DNA from: Vibrio lentus
GTDB taxonomy: Bacteria; Pseudomonadota; Gammaproteobacteria; Enterobacterales; Vibrionaceae
Direction: 5' to 3'
Assembly: GCF_002875945.1 (NCBI RefSeq)
Contig: NZ_MCZK01000160.1
Coordinates: forward strand, 1 to 64,000
DNA: 64,000 bases
Within the stretch, counting starts at the first letter, position 1, and the number at the start of each line of letters is the position of its first letter. Shown here one piece after another: positions 18,557 through 26,826 of this stretch. Under the pieces are notes generated by a model that was not told the DNA's origin, did no database searches, and saw nothing but the letters and a program-made list of their open reading frames with translations. The position numbers and the translations under genes are program-made.

Positions 18557-19534
18557 GTGGTGGTTATGAAATTGACAATGAATGCTGTATGTCGTGCTGT
18601 GAGTAAAAATTATCGTATGGGGCTTATTGCTGCATCCCTATTGGCATCGAGCCAGGTTAACGCAGAATCGGTTCTATGTGATGCTACTCAAGCAAGCACT
18701 AATCAATTACCACAGCTAGAACAATCATGTCCGATTGGTAAGGGTGTTTGGGGCAGCAAGGCGCCTAAACGTCATTCAACTAATGAACTGTTTTGGGTTC
18801 AGTGTGGTCTGCTTAATAAGCCTTTGTCATTGAGCCGAGCTAAGCCTCTTTATGAAAAGATCTCGACCAACGTATGGATGAAGCCTGAAGGTGGTGATTA
18901 TCGCTGTCTGATTGGTCCTTATTCGACATTCTCTGATGCGAGAAAAGACCTCGCTCAGGTACGTAAAGTGTCTGGATACAGCGAAGCCTTCATTCGTATG
19001 GTTGATAAGTCTCAGACCTCATCACAGCCTATCGTTGCAAAATCGGTAGAGCCAAAAATGGTCAAGCCTAAAGCTCCTGTAAAACCCAAACCAGCAGCAA
19101 AGCCTGCACCTAAACCTGTGGTCGCGACTTCAGCGGTAGCCGCAACGAGTGCAGCCGCAATCCAAGCGATTCCTAGCAATGGTTCAAGTTCGGGTAATGA
19201 TCTCGATATTGAAGTCCGTGTGACCGCTAATGTTGCGGGCAACAAATATGCAGTGCCGTATTTGTCGGACCATAAACAGCAGTTCTATATGGAGCAAGGA
19301 AAGCCTTGGAGTCGTCTAGATTTTGGTAGTGCCGAACTTGTGTGTAATCAGATCGGCATGAAGTTGATGAATGAGCAGCAGTGGCAGAGCATTCTTGGCT
19401 CAAAAGTCATGGAAAAGCAGAACTGGCCAATGCACCTACCTTATTGGGGAGCGGATAAAAAAGGCCTGTTCACTAACGGCAACGTAAACCAGCTCAAAGG
19501 CTCTTCATTACTCAACGTGATGTGCGTTAAGTAA
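18557..19534 (+). CDS. Secreted SPOR-domain protein with a lectin-like C-terminal region
   Basis: A 325-residue exported protein. A signal peptide (about residues 15-36, GLIAASLLASSQVNA) is followed by a SPOR-like region (about 75-155: LFWVQCGLL, WRCLIGPYSTFSDARKDL-like). A Pro/Lys/Ala linker of about 50 residues follows, then a C-terminal domain of about 100 residues (FGSAELVCNQIGMKLMNEQQ, LPYWGADKKG, NVMCVK) that resembles formylglycine-enzyme or C-type-lectin-like folds. SPOR domains bind denuded septal peptidoglycan; the C-terminal role is a guess. GTG at 18557 has GAGAGGG 5 nt upstream; ATG at 18566 is an alternative start. Confidence 0.75.
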   Translation: MVVMKLTMNAVCRAVSKNYRMGLIAASLLASSQVNAESVLCDATQASTNQLPQLEQSCPIGKGVWGSKAPKRHSTNELFWVQCGLLNKPLSLSRAKPLYEKISTNVWMKPEGGDYRCLIGPYSTFSDARKDLAQVRKVSGYSEAFIRMVDKSQTSSQPIVAKSVEPKMVKPKAPVKPKPAAKPAPKPVVATSAVAATSAAAIQAIPSNGSSSGNDLDIEVRVTANVAGNKYAVPYLSDHKQQFYMEQGKPWSRLDFGSAELVCNQIGMKLMNEQQWQSILGSKVMEKQNWPMHLPYWGADKKGLFTNGNVNQLKGSSLLNVMCVK

Positions 19535-19560
19535 CAACGACCCGCTATAAGACTAAACAA

Positions 19561-19587
19561 GCCTCAGCCATTGCTGGGGCTTTGTTG
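19561..19587 (+). terminator. Terminator after the SPOR-domain gene
   Basis: Stem GCCTCAGC / GCTGGGGC (one G-T pair) with loop CATT, then a T-rich run. Confidence 0.8.
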
Positions 19588-19738
19588 TTTATGCGTCTAA
19601 TTTTCTTAACGTCGGTTTTACTGTTGAATGCTGGCCCGTTTCTTCAATACAAATTTGATTAAAAATCGCTAAAAATTGTTCAAATAGCGCAGTTGGTGCG
19701 TAGAAAACCATAACTCAAGCAATAAGGTGATTGAGATT

Positions 19739-20980
19739 ATGAGTTTGAAGAAACGATTAGAAGATGTAGCCCCGCGTTTTGAAGCCGGGGGTAAGTACGA
19801 AAAGCTTTACCCAGTCTATGAGGCGTTTGCCACCATCTTTTATACGCCCGGCAACGTAAACCGAGGCTTGACCCACGTTCGAGATAGTATCGACCTCAAG
19901 CGTATTATGATTTTGGTGTGGCTGGCGACTTTTCCTGCCATGTTCTGGGGGATGTATAACGTCGGACACCAGAGTGTCTCGGCACTAACATCCAGTTATC
20001 AACTCAATGAGCTGACCTTGGTTATCGAGAGCAGCTGGCGCTTGTCGTGGGCATTTGGTGATGCCCAATCCTTAATGGCAAGCGGTTGGGGGAGTCAGAT
20101 GTTGCTTGGCGCCCTCTACTTCTTACCCGTTTATGCGACGGTTTTCGTTGTCGGTGGTTTCTGGGAGGTGTTGTTCGCCGTAGTGCGTAAACATGAAGTC
20201 AACGAAGGCTTTTTTGTTAGCTCGGTTTTGTTTGCCTTAATTCTTCCGCCGACCATCCCGTTATGGCAAGCAGCGCTAGGTATCACCTTTGGTATCGTTG
20301 TCGCGAAGGAGCTGTTCGGTGGTACAGGACGCAACTTCCTAAACCCAGCACTGGCTGGTCGAGCTTTTCTCTACTTCGCCTATCCTGCCAACATGTCGGG
20401 TGGCTTGGTATGGGTAGCGGCCGATGGTTATTCAGGCGCAACGCCTCTAAGCCAATGGTATGAAGGTGGCAGCACTTCGCTTATGAATAACATGACTGGC
20501 GAGACGATAACGTGGATGGACGCGTTTATCGGCAACATACCGGGCTCAATGGGTGAGGTTTCTTCATTGCTTATCATGTTGACGGGTCTGATTCTGATTG
20601 TCATGAAGATCGCCTCTTGGCGCATTGTCGCCGGTGTGATTGTTGGTCTCGTCGTGACTTCGAGTCTGATGAACTGGATTGGCTCTGATACCAACTCGAT
20701 GTTCTCGATGCCGTTTTACTGGCACTTTGTGTTGGGTGGTGTTGCCTTTGGTACCTTCTTCATGGCGACCGACCCAGTTTCTGCGGCGTTTACCAATCAG
20801 AGTAAGTGGGCTTACGGGATTCTTATCGGTGTAATGACGGTCGGTATTCGAGTGCTCAACCCCGCTTATCCAGAGGGCATCATGTTGGCCATCCTATTCG
20901 CCAACCTGTTTGCTCCATTGTTCGACTTTGTTGTGAAAGAGCAAAACATCAAACGTAGACAAAAACGTACAGCACGATAA
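19739..20980 (+). CDS. Solitary NqrB paralogue (Na+-translocating NADH:quinone reductase subunit B)
   Basis: A 413-residue polytopic membrane protein of full NqrB length. It shares the NqrB N-terminus ([19 protein letters not shown]), [50 protein letters not shown], the covalent-FMN site [10 protein letters not shown], the segment [15 protein letters not shown], and the C-terminus [19 protein letters not shown]. In the Nqr complex subunit B carries FMN and riboflavin and forms part of the sodium path. No nqrA, C, D, E or F lies nearby, so this is an extra copy outside an nqr operon. The ATG at 19739 matches the NqrB start and has AAGGTGA 8 nt upstream. It is a single-gene unit with its own terminator. 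Whether it joins the canonical complex is unknown. Confidence 0.9.
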   Translation: MSLKKRLEDVAPRFEAGGKYEKLYPVYEAFATIFYTPGNVNRGLTHVRDSIDLKRIMILVWLATFPAMFWGMYNVGHQSVSALTSSYQLNELTLVIESSWRLSWAFGDAQSLMASGWGSQMLLGALYFLPVYATVFVVGGFWEVLFAVVRKHEVNEGFFVSSVLFALILPPTIPLWQAALGITFGIVVAKELFGGTGRNFLNPALAGRAFLYFAYPANMSGGLVWVAADGYSGATPLSQWYEGGSTSLMNNMTGETITWMDAFIGNIPGSMGEVSSLLIMLTGLILIVMKIASWRIVAGVIVGLVVTSSLMNWIGSDTNSMFSMPFYWHFVLGGVAFGTFFMATDPVSAAFTNQSKWAYGILIGVMTVGIRVLNPAYPEGIMLAILFANLFAPLFDFVVKEQNIKRRQKRTAR

Positions 20981-20996
20981 GAAATCAACCCCCAAC

Positions 20997-21034
20997 GGAA
21001 AAGGCTTGCAGATGTGCAAGCCTTTCCATTTTTA
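20997..21034 (+). terminator. Terminator after the nqrB paralogue
   Basis: Near-perfect stem GGAAAAGGCTTGCA / TGCAAGCCTTTCC (one bulged A), then ATTTTTAT. Confidence 0.88.
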
Positions 21035-21056
21035 TCACGATTGATTTGAAGTTAAT

Positions 21057-21308
21057 TTAACTCCACTTCAAATCAATCTCGAACGGTTGTGTACTACCAC
21101 AGTGCTCACCACACATCTCGTCGTAGGCACTGTTATGAATGAGGGTTGCCGAGGCTACACCTTGATCACTAAAGTGGTCGCGCGCTTGGTTAACACTCAA
21201 AAACTTCATTGGGTGCTGGTGGTCGTCTTTGATTAACTGTTTTTGCTCGCCAATGATTTGGTAAGCCAAGTAAATCCCGCCTTCAAATGATTCAATTAGT
21301 AGATTCAT
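21057..21308 (-). CDS. Small DUF6482-like protein
   Basis: An 83-residue soluble protein of unknown function, resembling the small Vibrio DUF6482 family by recall (MNLLIESFEGGIYLAYQIIG, KFLSVNQARDHF, DEMCGEH). The open frame begins at 21401, but the ATG at 21308 has GGAG 6 nt upstream and is the likely start. It lies downstream of gor on the same strand, separated by a terminator at 21389. Confidence 0.75.
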   Translation of the reverse strand: MNLLIESFEGGIYLAYQIIGEQKQLIKDDHQHPMKFLSVNQARDHFSDQGVASATLIHNSAYDEMCGEHCGSTQPFEIDLKWS

Positions 21309-21388
21309 CACAAACTCCATTGCTGTTCTAGATAGGTCAGTATCTGTGTTACGTGGAGTTGAGAGGGAAGGTTCAAGAGTGAGCATAA

Positions 21389-21415
21389 AAAAAGCAGGCA
21401 CAAGGCCTGCTTTTT
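21389..21415 (-). terminator. Terminator after gor
   Basis: An 11-bp stem AAAAAGCAGGC / GCCTGCTTTTT with a 5-nt loop, 25 nt beyond the gor stop. Confidence 0.9.
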
Positions 21416-21440
21416 AAGAGTTATCAACAAAAGGCGTCGA

Positions 21441-22796
21441 TTATCTCATCGTTACAAACTCTTCTGAGCCCGTTGGGTGGATAGCCACAACAGAGTCGAA
21501 GTCTGCTTTGGTTGCGCCCATCTTCATTGCAACGCCGAAGCCTTGAATCATTTCATCAACAGTGAAACCGATGCCGTGTAGGCCAACTACTGTCTCTTCT
21601 TCGCCAGCGCATACCAGCTTCATCTTACAAGGTTGACGGTGTTGAGTGACTGCGGTGTACATTGCAGTAAAGCCAGACGTGTAGACCTTGATGTTGTCTT
21701 TGCCGTATTGCTCTTCAGCTTCTTGAGTCGTTAGACCAATGGTGCCGATAGGTGGGTGGCTGAATACAACAGTAGGAACGAGCGCGTAGTCCATCTTCGC
21801 GTTTGTTTGGCCGTTGAATAGGCGCTCAGAAAGTTGACGACTTGCTTTAACAGCAACAGGTGTTAGCTCGATGCCGCCTTCCATGATGTCGCCAACACAG
21901 TAGATGCCAGGAACGTTTGTTGCTTGGAACTCGTCTACTTTGATGTAGCCACGGTCGTTGGTTGCAACGCCAGTTGATGCTAGGTTGATAGCGTCAGTGG
22001 CTGGGTGACGGCCGATAGCCCAGATTAGGTGGTCAACGTTTTGAGTGTTGCCGTTCTCAAGGTGCAGAGTCAGTGTGCCGTCTGCTTCTTTCACAACTTC
22101 TTTAGGAACAGAATACGTGTGAAGTGTTGGGCCTTCCGCTTCCATTACTTCAACCAATGTCTCAACGATCATTGGGTCGAAGCTACGTAGTGGTGACTCT
22201 TTACGGCAGAACAGGTGTGTTTCTGTGCCAAGTGCACTTAGTACACCTGCGATTTCTACTGCGATGTAGCCTGCGCCGATGACAGCAACACGTTTAGGTT
22301 GCTCCATCAGGTCGAAGAAACCGTTTGAGTCGATACCGTGCTCTGCGCCTGGGATATTTGGAATGGTTGGACGACCACCTACCGCGATCAGGATGTGATC
22401 CGCAGTGTAGTGCTCACCGTTAACTTCAACGGTTTTCTCGTCAACAAACTTAGCAAAGCCTTTGATTACGTTTATTTTGTTGTTACCAAGAACGCGATCG
22501 TAAGATTGGTGAATACGACCAATGTACGCTTGACGGTTTTCAACCAGTTTGCCCCAGTTGAAGCCTTTTACGTCAACGTCGAAGCCGTAGTCTTTTGAAT
22601 ATAGGTTGATCGCTTCAGCGACTTGAGCACCGTGCCACATAACCTTTTTAGGAACACAACCAACGTTTACACAAGTACCACCAAGGTCTTGAGCTTCGAT
22701 AAGTGCAACTTTTGCACCGTGCATTGCTGCGCGGTTAGCTGATGCGATGCCGCCTGAACCGCCGCCGATACAGATGTAATCAAAATGAGTCGCCAT
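21441..22796 (-). CDS. gor: Glutathione reductase Gor
   Basis: A 451-residue FAD-dependent disulfide reductase that regenerates reduced glutathione with NADPH in the cytosol. It has the FAD dinucleotide fold [19 protein letters not shown] at the N-terminus, redox-active CVNVGC near residues 42-47, the NADPH fold [17 protein letters not shown], the second FAD motif GVYCVGDI-type ([12 protein letters not shown]), and the C-terminal catalytic HPTGSEE. The ATG at 22796 has GGAG 6 nt upstream and gives the E. coli length; four extra upstream codons are not needed. Confidence 0.97.
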   Translation of the reverse strand: MATHFDYICIGGGSGGIASANRAAMHGAKVALIEAQDLGGTCVNVGCVPKKVMWHGAQVAEAINLYSKDYGFDVDVKGFNWGKLVENRQAYIGRIHQSYDRVLGNNKINVIKGFAKFVDEKTVEVNGEHYTADHILIAVGGRPTIPNIPGAEHGIDSNGFFDLMEQPKRVAVIGAGYIAVEIAGVLSALGTETHLFCRKESPLRSFDPMIVETLVEVMEAEGPTLHTYSVPKEVVKEADGTLTLHLENGNTQNVDHLIWAIGRHPATDAINLASTGVATNDRGYIKVDEFQATNVPGIYCVGDIMEGGIELTPVAVKASRQLSERLFNGQTNAKMDYALVPTVVFSHPPIGTIGLTTQEAEEQYGKDNIKVYTSGFTAMYTAVTQHRQPCKMKLVCAGEEETVVGLHGIGFTVDEMIQGFGVAMKMGATKADFDSVVAIHPTGSEEFVTMR

Positions 22797-22984
22797 TACT
22801 TTCTCCATTTATTGAGGGTTGTGGGCACAGTGAGAGCACTGGATACCTACGTCCTATAGATTCTTAAATTATCTAATTATTATATTGAGGGCAGATCGGT
22901 TGAACTCAATCTCCCTGTTTAAAATTTATTCGTATACGTCACAATCTGTTGAAGATTCTGCAAACTATGACGTTAAGTTCGAGA

Positions 22985-23824
22985 TTACTCGGGTACGATC
23001 CACTCTACTTTGAAGTGACCGGTTGCCGGCGCAATTGCTTCCTTCAAGAATGGAAGAATTTCGTTCATTTGGCTTTCTAGTTTCCAAGGCGGGTTGATAA
23101 CAATCATGCCTGATGCTGTCATGCCACGCTCGTTGGTGTCTGGTGATACGCCAAGTTCTATTTGTAGAATCTTGTTGATGCCTAAGCCTTCAAGGCCTTC
23201 GATCATGTCTTCGATATCACAACGGTTTACCACTGGGTACCAAATTGCGTAGATACCGGTTGCCCAGCGCTTATGGCTTTGAGCAATCGCAGTCACAACA
23301 TCGCGGTACTCTTTTGCCAGCTCATAAGGTGGGTCGATAAGCACTAAACCACGACGCTCTTTTGGTGGCAGACTGCCTTTTAAGCGTTGGAAGCCATCTT
23401 CTTTGTAGATAGACACCTGACGATCGCGGTGGAACTCTTGCTCAAGCAGAGGGTGGTCTGCAGGGTGAAGTTCAGTCAGTACCATGCGGTCTTGGTCGCG
23501 CAGGTGTGCACGTGCAACACGTGGAGAGCCCGGGTAGAAACGCAGTTTTTCGCCATTGTTGAGTGCTGAGATAGACTCAAGGTAGCTTTGAATGTCTTCA
23601 GGAAGTTCTGTTTGTGCCCAAACGCGTGCAATACCTTGTTTGTATTCGCCTGTTTTTTCAGACCATTCATGCGTTAAGTCGTAACGACCTACACCAGAGT
23701 GAGTGTCATGATAAACAAAAGGCTTATCCTTTTGTTTCAAAGAATTAAGAATAAGGCTCTGTACGATATGCTTTACTACGTCGGCATGGTTACCTGCGTG
23801 GAAGCTGTGGCGATAACTTAACAA
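22985..23824 (-). CDS. rlmJ: 23S rRNA (adenine-2030-N6)-methyltransferase RlmJ
   Basis: A methyltransferase of about 279 residues that modifies A2030 of 23S rRNA. The N-terminus SYRHSFHAGNHADVVKH is a family signature, the catalytic N6-adenine motif is LVLIDPPYE, and a helical insertion lies between. Start: a GTG at 23842 would add six residues, but TTG at 23824 has GAGAG about 7 nt upstream and matches the E. coli start, so TTG initiation is likely. It is divergent from prlC. Confidence 0.93.
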   Translation of the reverse strand: MLSYRHSFHAGNHADVVKHIVQSLILNSLKQKDKPFVYHDTHSGVGRYDLTHEWSEKTGEYKQGIARVWAQTELPEDIQSYLESISALNNGEKLRFYPGSPRVARAHLRDQDRMVLTELHPADHPLLEQEFHRDRQVSIYKEDGFQRLKGSLPPKERRGLVLIDPPYELAKEYRDVVTAIAQSHKRWATGIYAIWYPVVNRCDIEDMIEGLEGLGINKILQIELGVSPDTNERGMTASGMIVINPPWKLESQMNEILPFLKEAIAPATGHFKVEWIVPE

Positions 23825-24102
23825 ATTAAACTCTCGTAACACTCTCGAATTAGAGTGTGGTTAGTGTAGGTGGGGTTAATCAGACTATTATAACCCTCAA
23901 TGGACCATAAATTCTCGATCAATTCAGGAACAGTCGTTCGCAATATGCAGTTAGTTATTGGTTCTGCTATTGAAATTTGCCTTCATGGGCACTATTTAAT
24001 AACTATTCGCAGGTGATTTTTTAGGGCGCCCCTAGCCTGATGACTGTAAGACGACCTCATTACAAAAAAGACGAAAGTCTCTAAAGCCAAAGGAATGTTT
24101 AT

Positions 24103-26145
24103 ATGTCTAATCCGCTATTAACCTTCACGGACTTACCTCCGTTTTCACAAATCAAACCTGAGCACGTTAAGCCAGCGGTTGAGCAAGTGATTGAAGAGTG
24201 TCGCAACAAGATAGAACAAGTACTTGAAGGTAATACTTCACCAAGCTGGGACAACCTTGTTGCTCCGATTGAAGAAGTGGATGATCGTTTAGGCCGTATT
24301 TGGTCACCAGTAAGCCATATGAATTCTGTGATGAACAGCGATGAGCTGCGTGACGCTTATGAGAGCTGTCTGCCTGTGCTTTCTGAGTACGGCACTTGGG
24401 TTGGTCAGCACAAAGGTTTGTTTGAAGCGTATAAAGCGATCAAGGCGAGTGAAGCATTCTCGGCATTAGACCAAGCTCAACAGAAAACCATTACTGACGC
24501 ACTGCGTGATTTCGAGTTGTCGGGTATTGGCTTGCCAGCAGACGAGCAGCATCGTTACGGCGAGATCAGCAAGCGCCAATCTGAGCTGGGCTCTCAATTC
24601 TCAAACAACGTGCTTGATGCAACCATGGGTTGGAGCAAGCAGGTGACAGACGTGGCTGAACTGGCCGGTATGCCTGAATCGGCATTGGCAGCAGCACAAG
24701 CCGCGGCGGAAGCTAAAGAGCAGGAAGGTTACCTACTGACTCTAGATATCCCATCATACCTACCAGTGATGACGTACTGTGATAACCAAGCGCTACGTAA
24801 AGAGCTGTACGAAGCTTACGTAACTCGCGCTTCAGATCGCGGTCCAAATGCAGGTAAGTGGGACAACACTGAGATCATCACTGAACAACTTAAGCTGCGT
24901 CATGAGATCGCTCGCATGCTAGGTTTCAGCACCTACAGCGAGAAATCACTGTCGACTAAGATGGCAGAAACGCCAGACCAAGTACTGGGTTTCCTTAACG
25001 ACCTAGCAGTAAAAGCCAAACCACAAGGTGAGCGCGAAGTAGAAGAGCTACGTCAGTTTGCTGAGAAAGAGTTTGGTGTCTCTGAGCTAAACCTGTGGGA
25101 CATCGCTTACTACAGCGAGAAACAAAAACAGAACCTGTTCGAGATCTCTGATGAAGAGCTTCGTCCATACTTCCCTGAGTCGAACGCAGTTTCTGGTCTG
25201 TTCGAAGTACTCAACCGTGTGTTTGGTATGTCGGTGACTGAGCGTGAAGGCGTGGATACATGGCACGATTCAGTGCGCTTCTTTGATATCTTTGATGCTA
25301 CAGGTGCACTGCGCGGTAGCTTCTACCTAGATTTATACGCACGTGAACATAAACGTGGTGGTGCTTGGATGGATGACTGTCGTGGTCGTCGTATTACTCA
25401 ATCTGGCGAGCTACAAACGCCTGTTGCTTACCTAACGTGTAACTTCAACAAGCCTGTTGGTGATAAACCAGCACTGTTTACTCACGACGAAGTGGTTACG
25501 TTATTCCATGAATTTGGTCACGGCATCCACCACATGCTAACGCAAGTTGAAGCGGGTGCTGTGGCAGGTATCAACGGTGTGCCTTGGGATGCCGTTGAGC
25601 TACCAAGTCAGTTCCTAGAAAACTGGTGTTGGGAAGAAGAGGCGCTGTCGTTTATCTCAGGTCACTTCGAAACCGGTGAAGCCTTACCTAAAGAGATGCT
25701 AGAGAAGATGCTAGCGGCGAAGAACTTCCAGTCAGCGATGTTTATCCTGCGTCAGCTAGAGCTTGGCCTGTTCGATTTCACGCTACACACTGAATACGAT
25801 CCAGAAGTCGGTGCTCGTGTACTAGAAACGTTAGCCGACGTGAAGTCTAAGGTTTCAGTACTGCCAAGCCTTGACTGGAACCGCTTCTCACACAGCTTTG
25901 GCCACATCTTTGCTGGTGGCTACAGCGCAGGTTACTACAGCTACCTATGGGCAGAAGTATTGTCTGCAGATGCGTTCTCGGCATTTGAAGAAGAGGGTAT
26001 CTTCAACACTGAAACCGGTAATCGCTTCCTGAACAACATTCTTGAGATGGGTGGCAGTGAAGAACCAATGGAGCTGTTCAAACGCTTCCGTGGTCGTGAG
26101 CCTCAAATTGATGCAATGCTTCGTCACGCGGGCATTCAAGCTTAA
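24103..26145 (+). CDS. prlC: Oligopeptidase A (PrlC), M3 zinc metallopeptidase
   Basis: A 680-residue cytosolic peptidase that degrades short peptides, including cleaved signal peptides. The zinc motif is LFHEFGHGIHHML (HEFGH, about residue 466), followed downstream by the third ligand in ENWCWEEEAL. The N-terminus NPLLTFTDLPPFSQIKPEHV is typical of OpdA. In E. coli prlC sits next to rsmJ; here rsmJ is 4 kb away, with asnC and a signalling gene between them. Confidence 0.97.
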   Translation: MSNPLLTFTDLPPFSQIKPEHVKPAVEQVIEECRNKIEQVLEGNTSPSWDNLVAPIEEVDDRLGRIWSPVSHMNSVMNSDELRDAYESCLPVLSEYGTWVGQHKGLFEAYKAIKASEAFSALDQAQQKTITDALRDFELSGIGLPADEQHRYGEISKRQSELGSQFSNNVLDATMGWSKQVTDVAELAGMPESALAAAQAAAEAKEQEGYLLTLDIPSYLPVMTYCDNQALRKELYEAYVTRASDRGPNAGKWDNTEIITEQLKLRHEIARMLGFSTYSEKSLSTKMAETPDQVLGFLNDLAVKAKPQGEREVEELRQFAEKEFGVSELNLWDIAYYSEKQKQNLFEISDEELRPYFPESNAVSGLFEVLNRVFGMSVTEREGVDTWHDSVRFFDIFDATGALRGSFYLDLYAREHKRGGAWMDDCRGRRITQSGELQTPVAYLTCNFNKPVGDKPALFTHDEVVTLFHEFGHGIHHMLTQVEAGAVAGINGVPWDAVELPSQFLENWCWEEEALSFISGHFETGEALPKEMLEKMLAAKNFQSAMFILRQLELGLFDFTLHTEYDPEVGARVLETLADVKSKVSVLPSLDWNRFSHSFGHIFAGGYSAGYYSYLWAEVLSADAFSAFEEEGIFNTETGNRFLNNILEMGGSEEPMELFKRFRGREPQIDAMLRHAGIQA

Positions 26146-26194
26146 GTTTTCGTTTATATAGCTTAGATTCGAGACGACATAAGTTAGATAGATT

Positions 26195-26227
26195 AAAGGC
26201 TGAACATTGCATTCAGCCTTTTCTTTT
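26195..26227 (+). terminator. Terminator after prlC
   Basis: A 10-bp stem AAAGGCTGAA / TTCAGCCTTT with loop CATTGCA and a following T-rich tract. Confidence 0.88.
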
Positions 26228-26262
26228 TGGGTCACCTAAACATAATCTAGTGCGTGTATAGA

Positions 26263-26727
26263 TTATGGATTCACATTGCGATTGATTGGGTTTTGCAGCG
26301 AGATAAGAGTTTCAGTCGATTGAACCTCGTCGATCGCCTGCAATTTATCAATCAGCACGAACTGTAACTCTTCTATCGATTTACACATCAGCTTAACGAA
26401 AATGTTGTAGGCGCCGGTGGTGTAGTAAGCCTCAACCACTTCGTCTAATGCGTTTAGTTTAGCAATGGCTGAATGGTAATCACGGGCTGCATTGAGGTTG
26501 ATACCAATAAAACAACACACGTCGTAACCCAGTTTTTTTGTGTTTACCACAACCTCGGTTCGCTCAATAATGTCGGCCGATCTCATCTTTTCTATACGAA
26601 CGTGAATCGTCGCGGGGCTGACATCGAATTTCTTTGCCATTTCAGCATAAGGCGTGCGCGCATCTTCCATCAAAGTTTTGAGAATGGCACGGTCTAGGTC
26701 ATCCAGACGAGCAGTAGTTGTGGACAT
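26263..26727 (-). CDS. asnC: Transcriptional regulator AsnC
   Basis: A 154-residue Lrp/AsnC-family regulator. The N-terminal helix-turn-helix (RTPYAEMAKKFDVSPATIHV) is followed by the RAM ligand domain with the AsnC-specific sequences LGYDVCCFIGI, DEVVEAYYTTGAYNIFVKLM and IDEVQSTETLISLQNPI. This is closer to AsnC than to Lrp. In E. coli AsnC senses asparagine and controls asnA, which is not in this window. The ATG at 26727 has AAGGGG 6 nt upstream; the frame extends 15 codons further without support. Confidence 0.93.
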   Translation of the reverse strand: MSTTTARLDDLDRAILKTLMEDARTPYAEMAKKFDVSPATIHVRIEKMRSADIIERTEVVVNTKKLGYDVCCFIGINLNAARDYHSAIAKLNALDEVVEAYYTTGAYNIFVKLMCKSIEELQFVLIDKLQAIDEVQSTETLISLQNPINRNVNP

Positions 26728-26826
26728 GCGTAACCCCTTATATCGAATGAAAATAGCCCGGCTAGAGTACATATCATAGCCAAGGGTGATAATATTAGCA
26801 GCAACGATGATGTTAAGGTGAATTCA

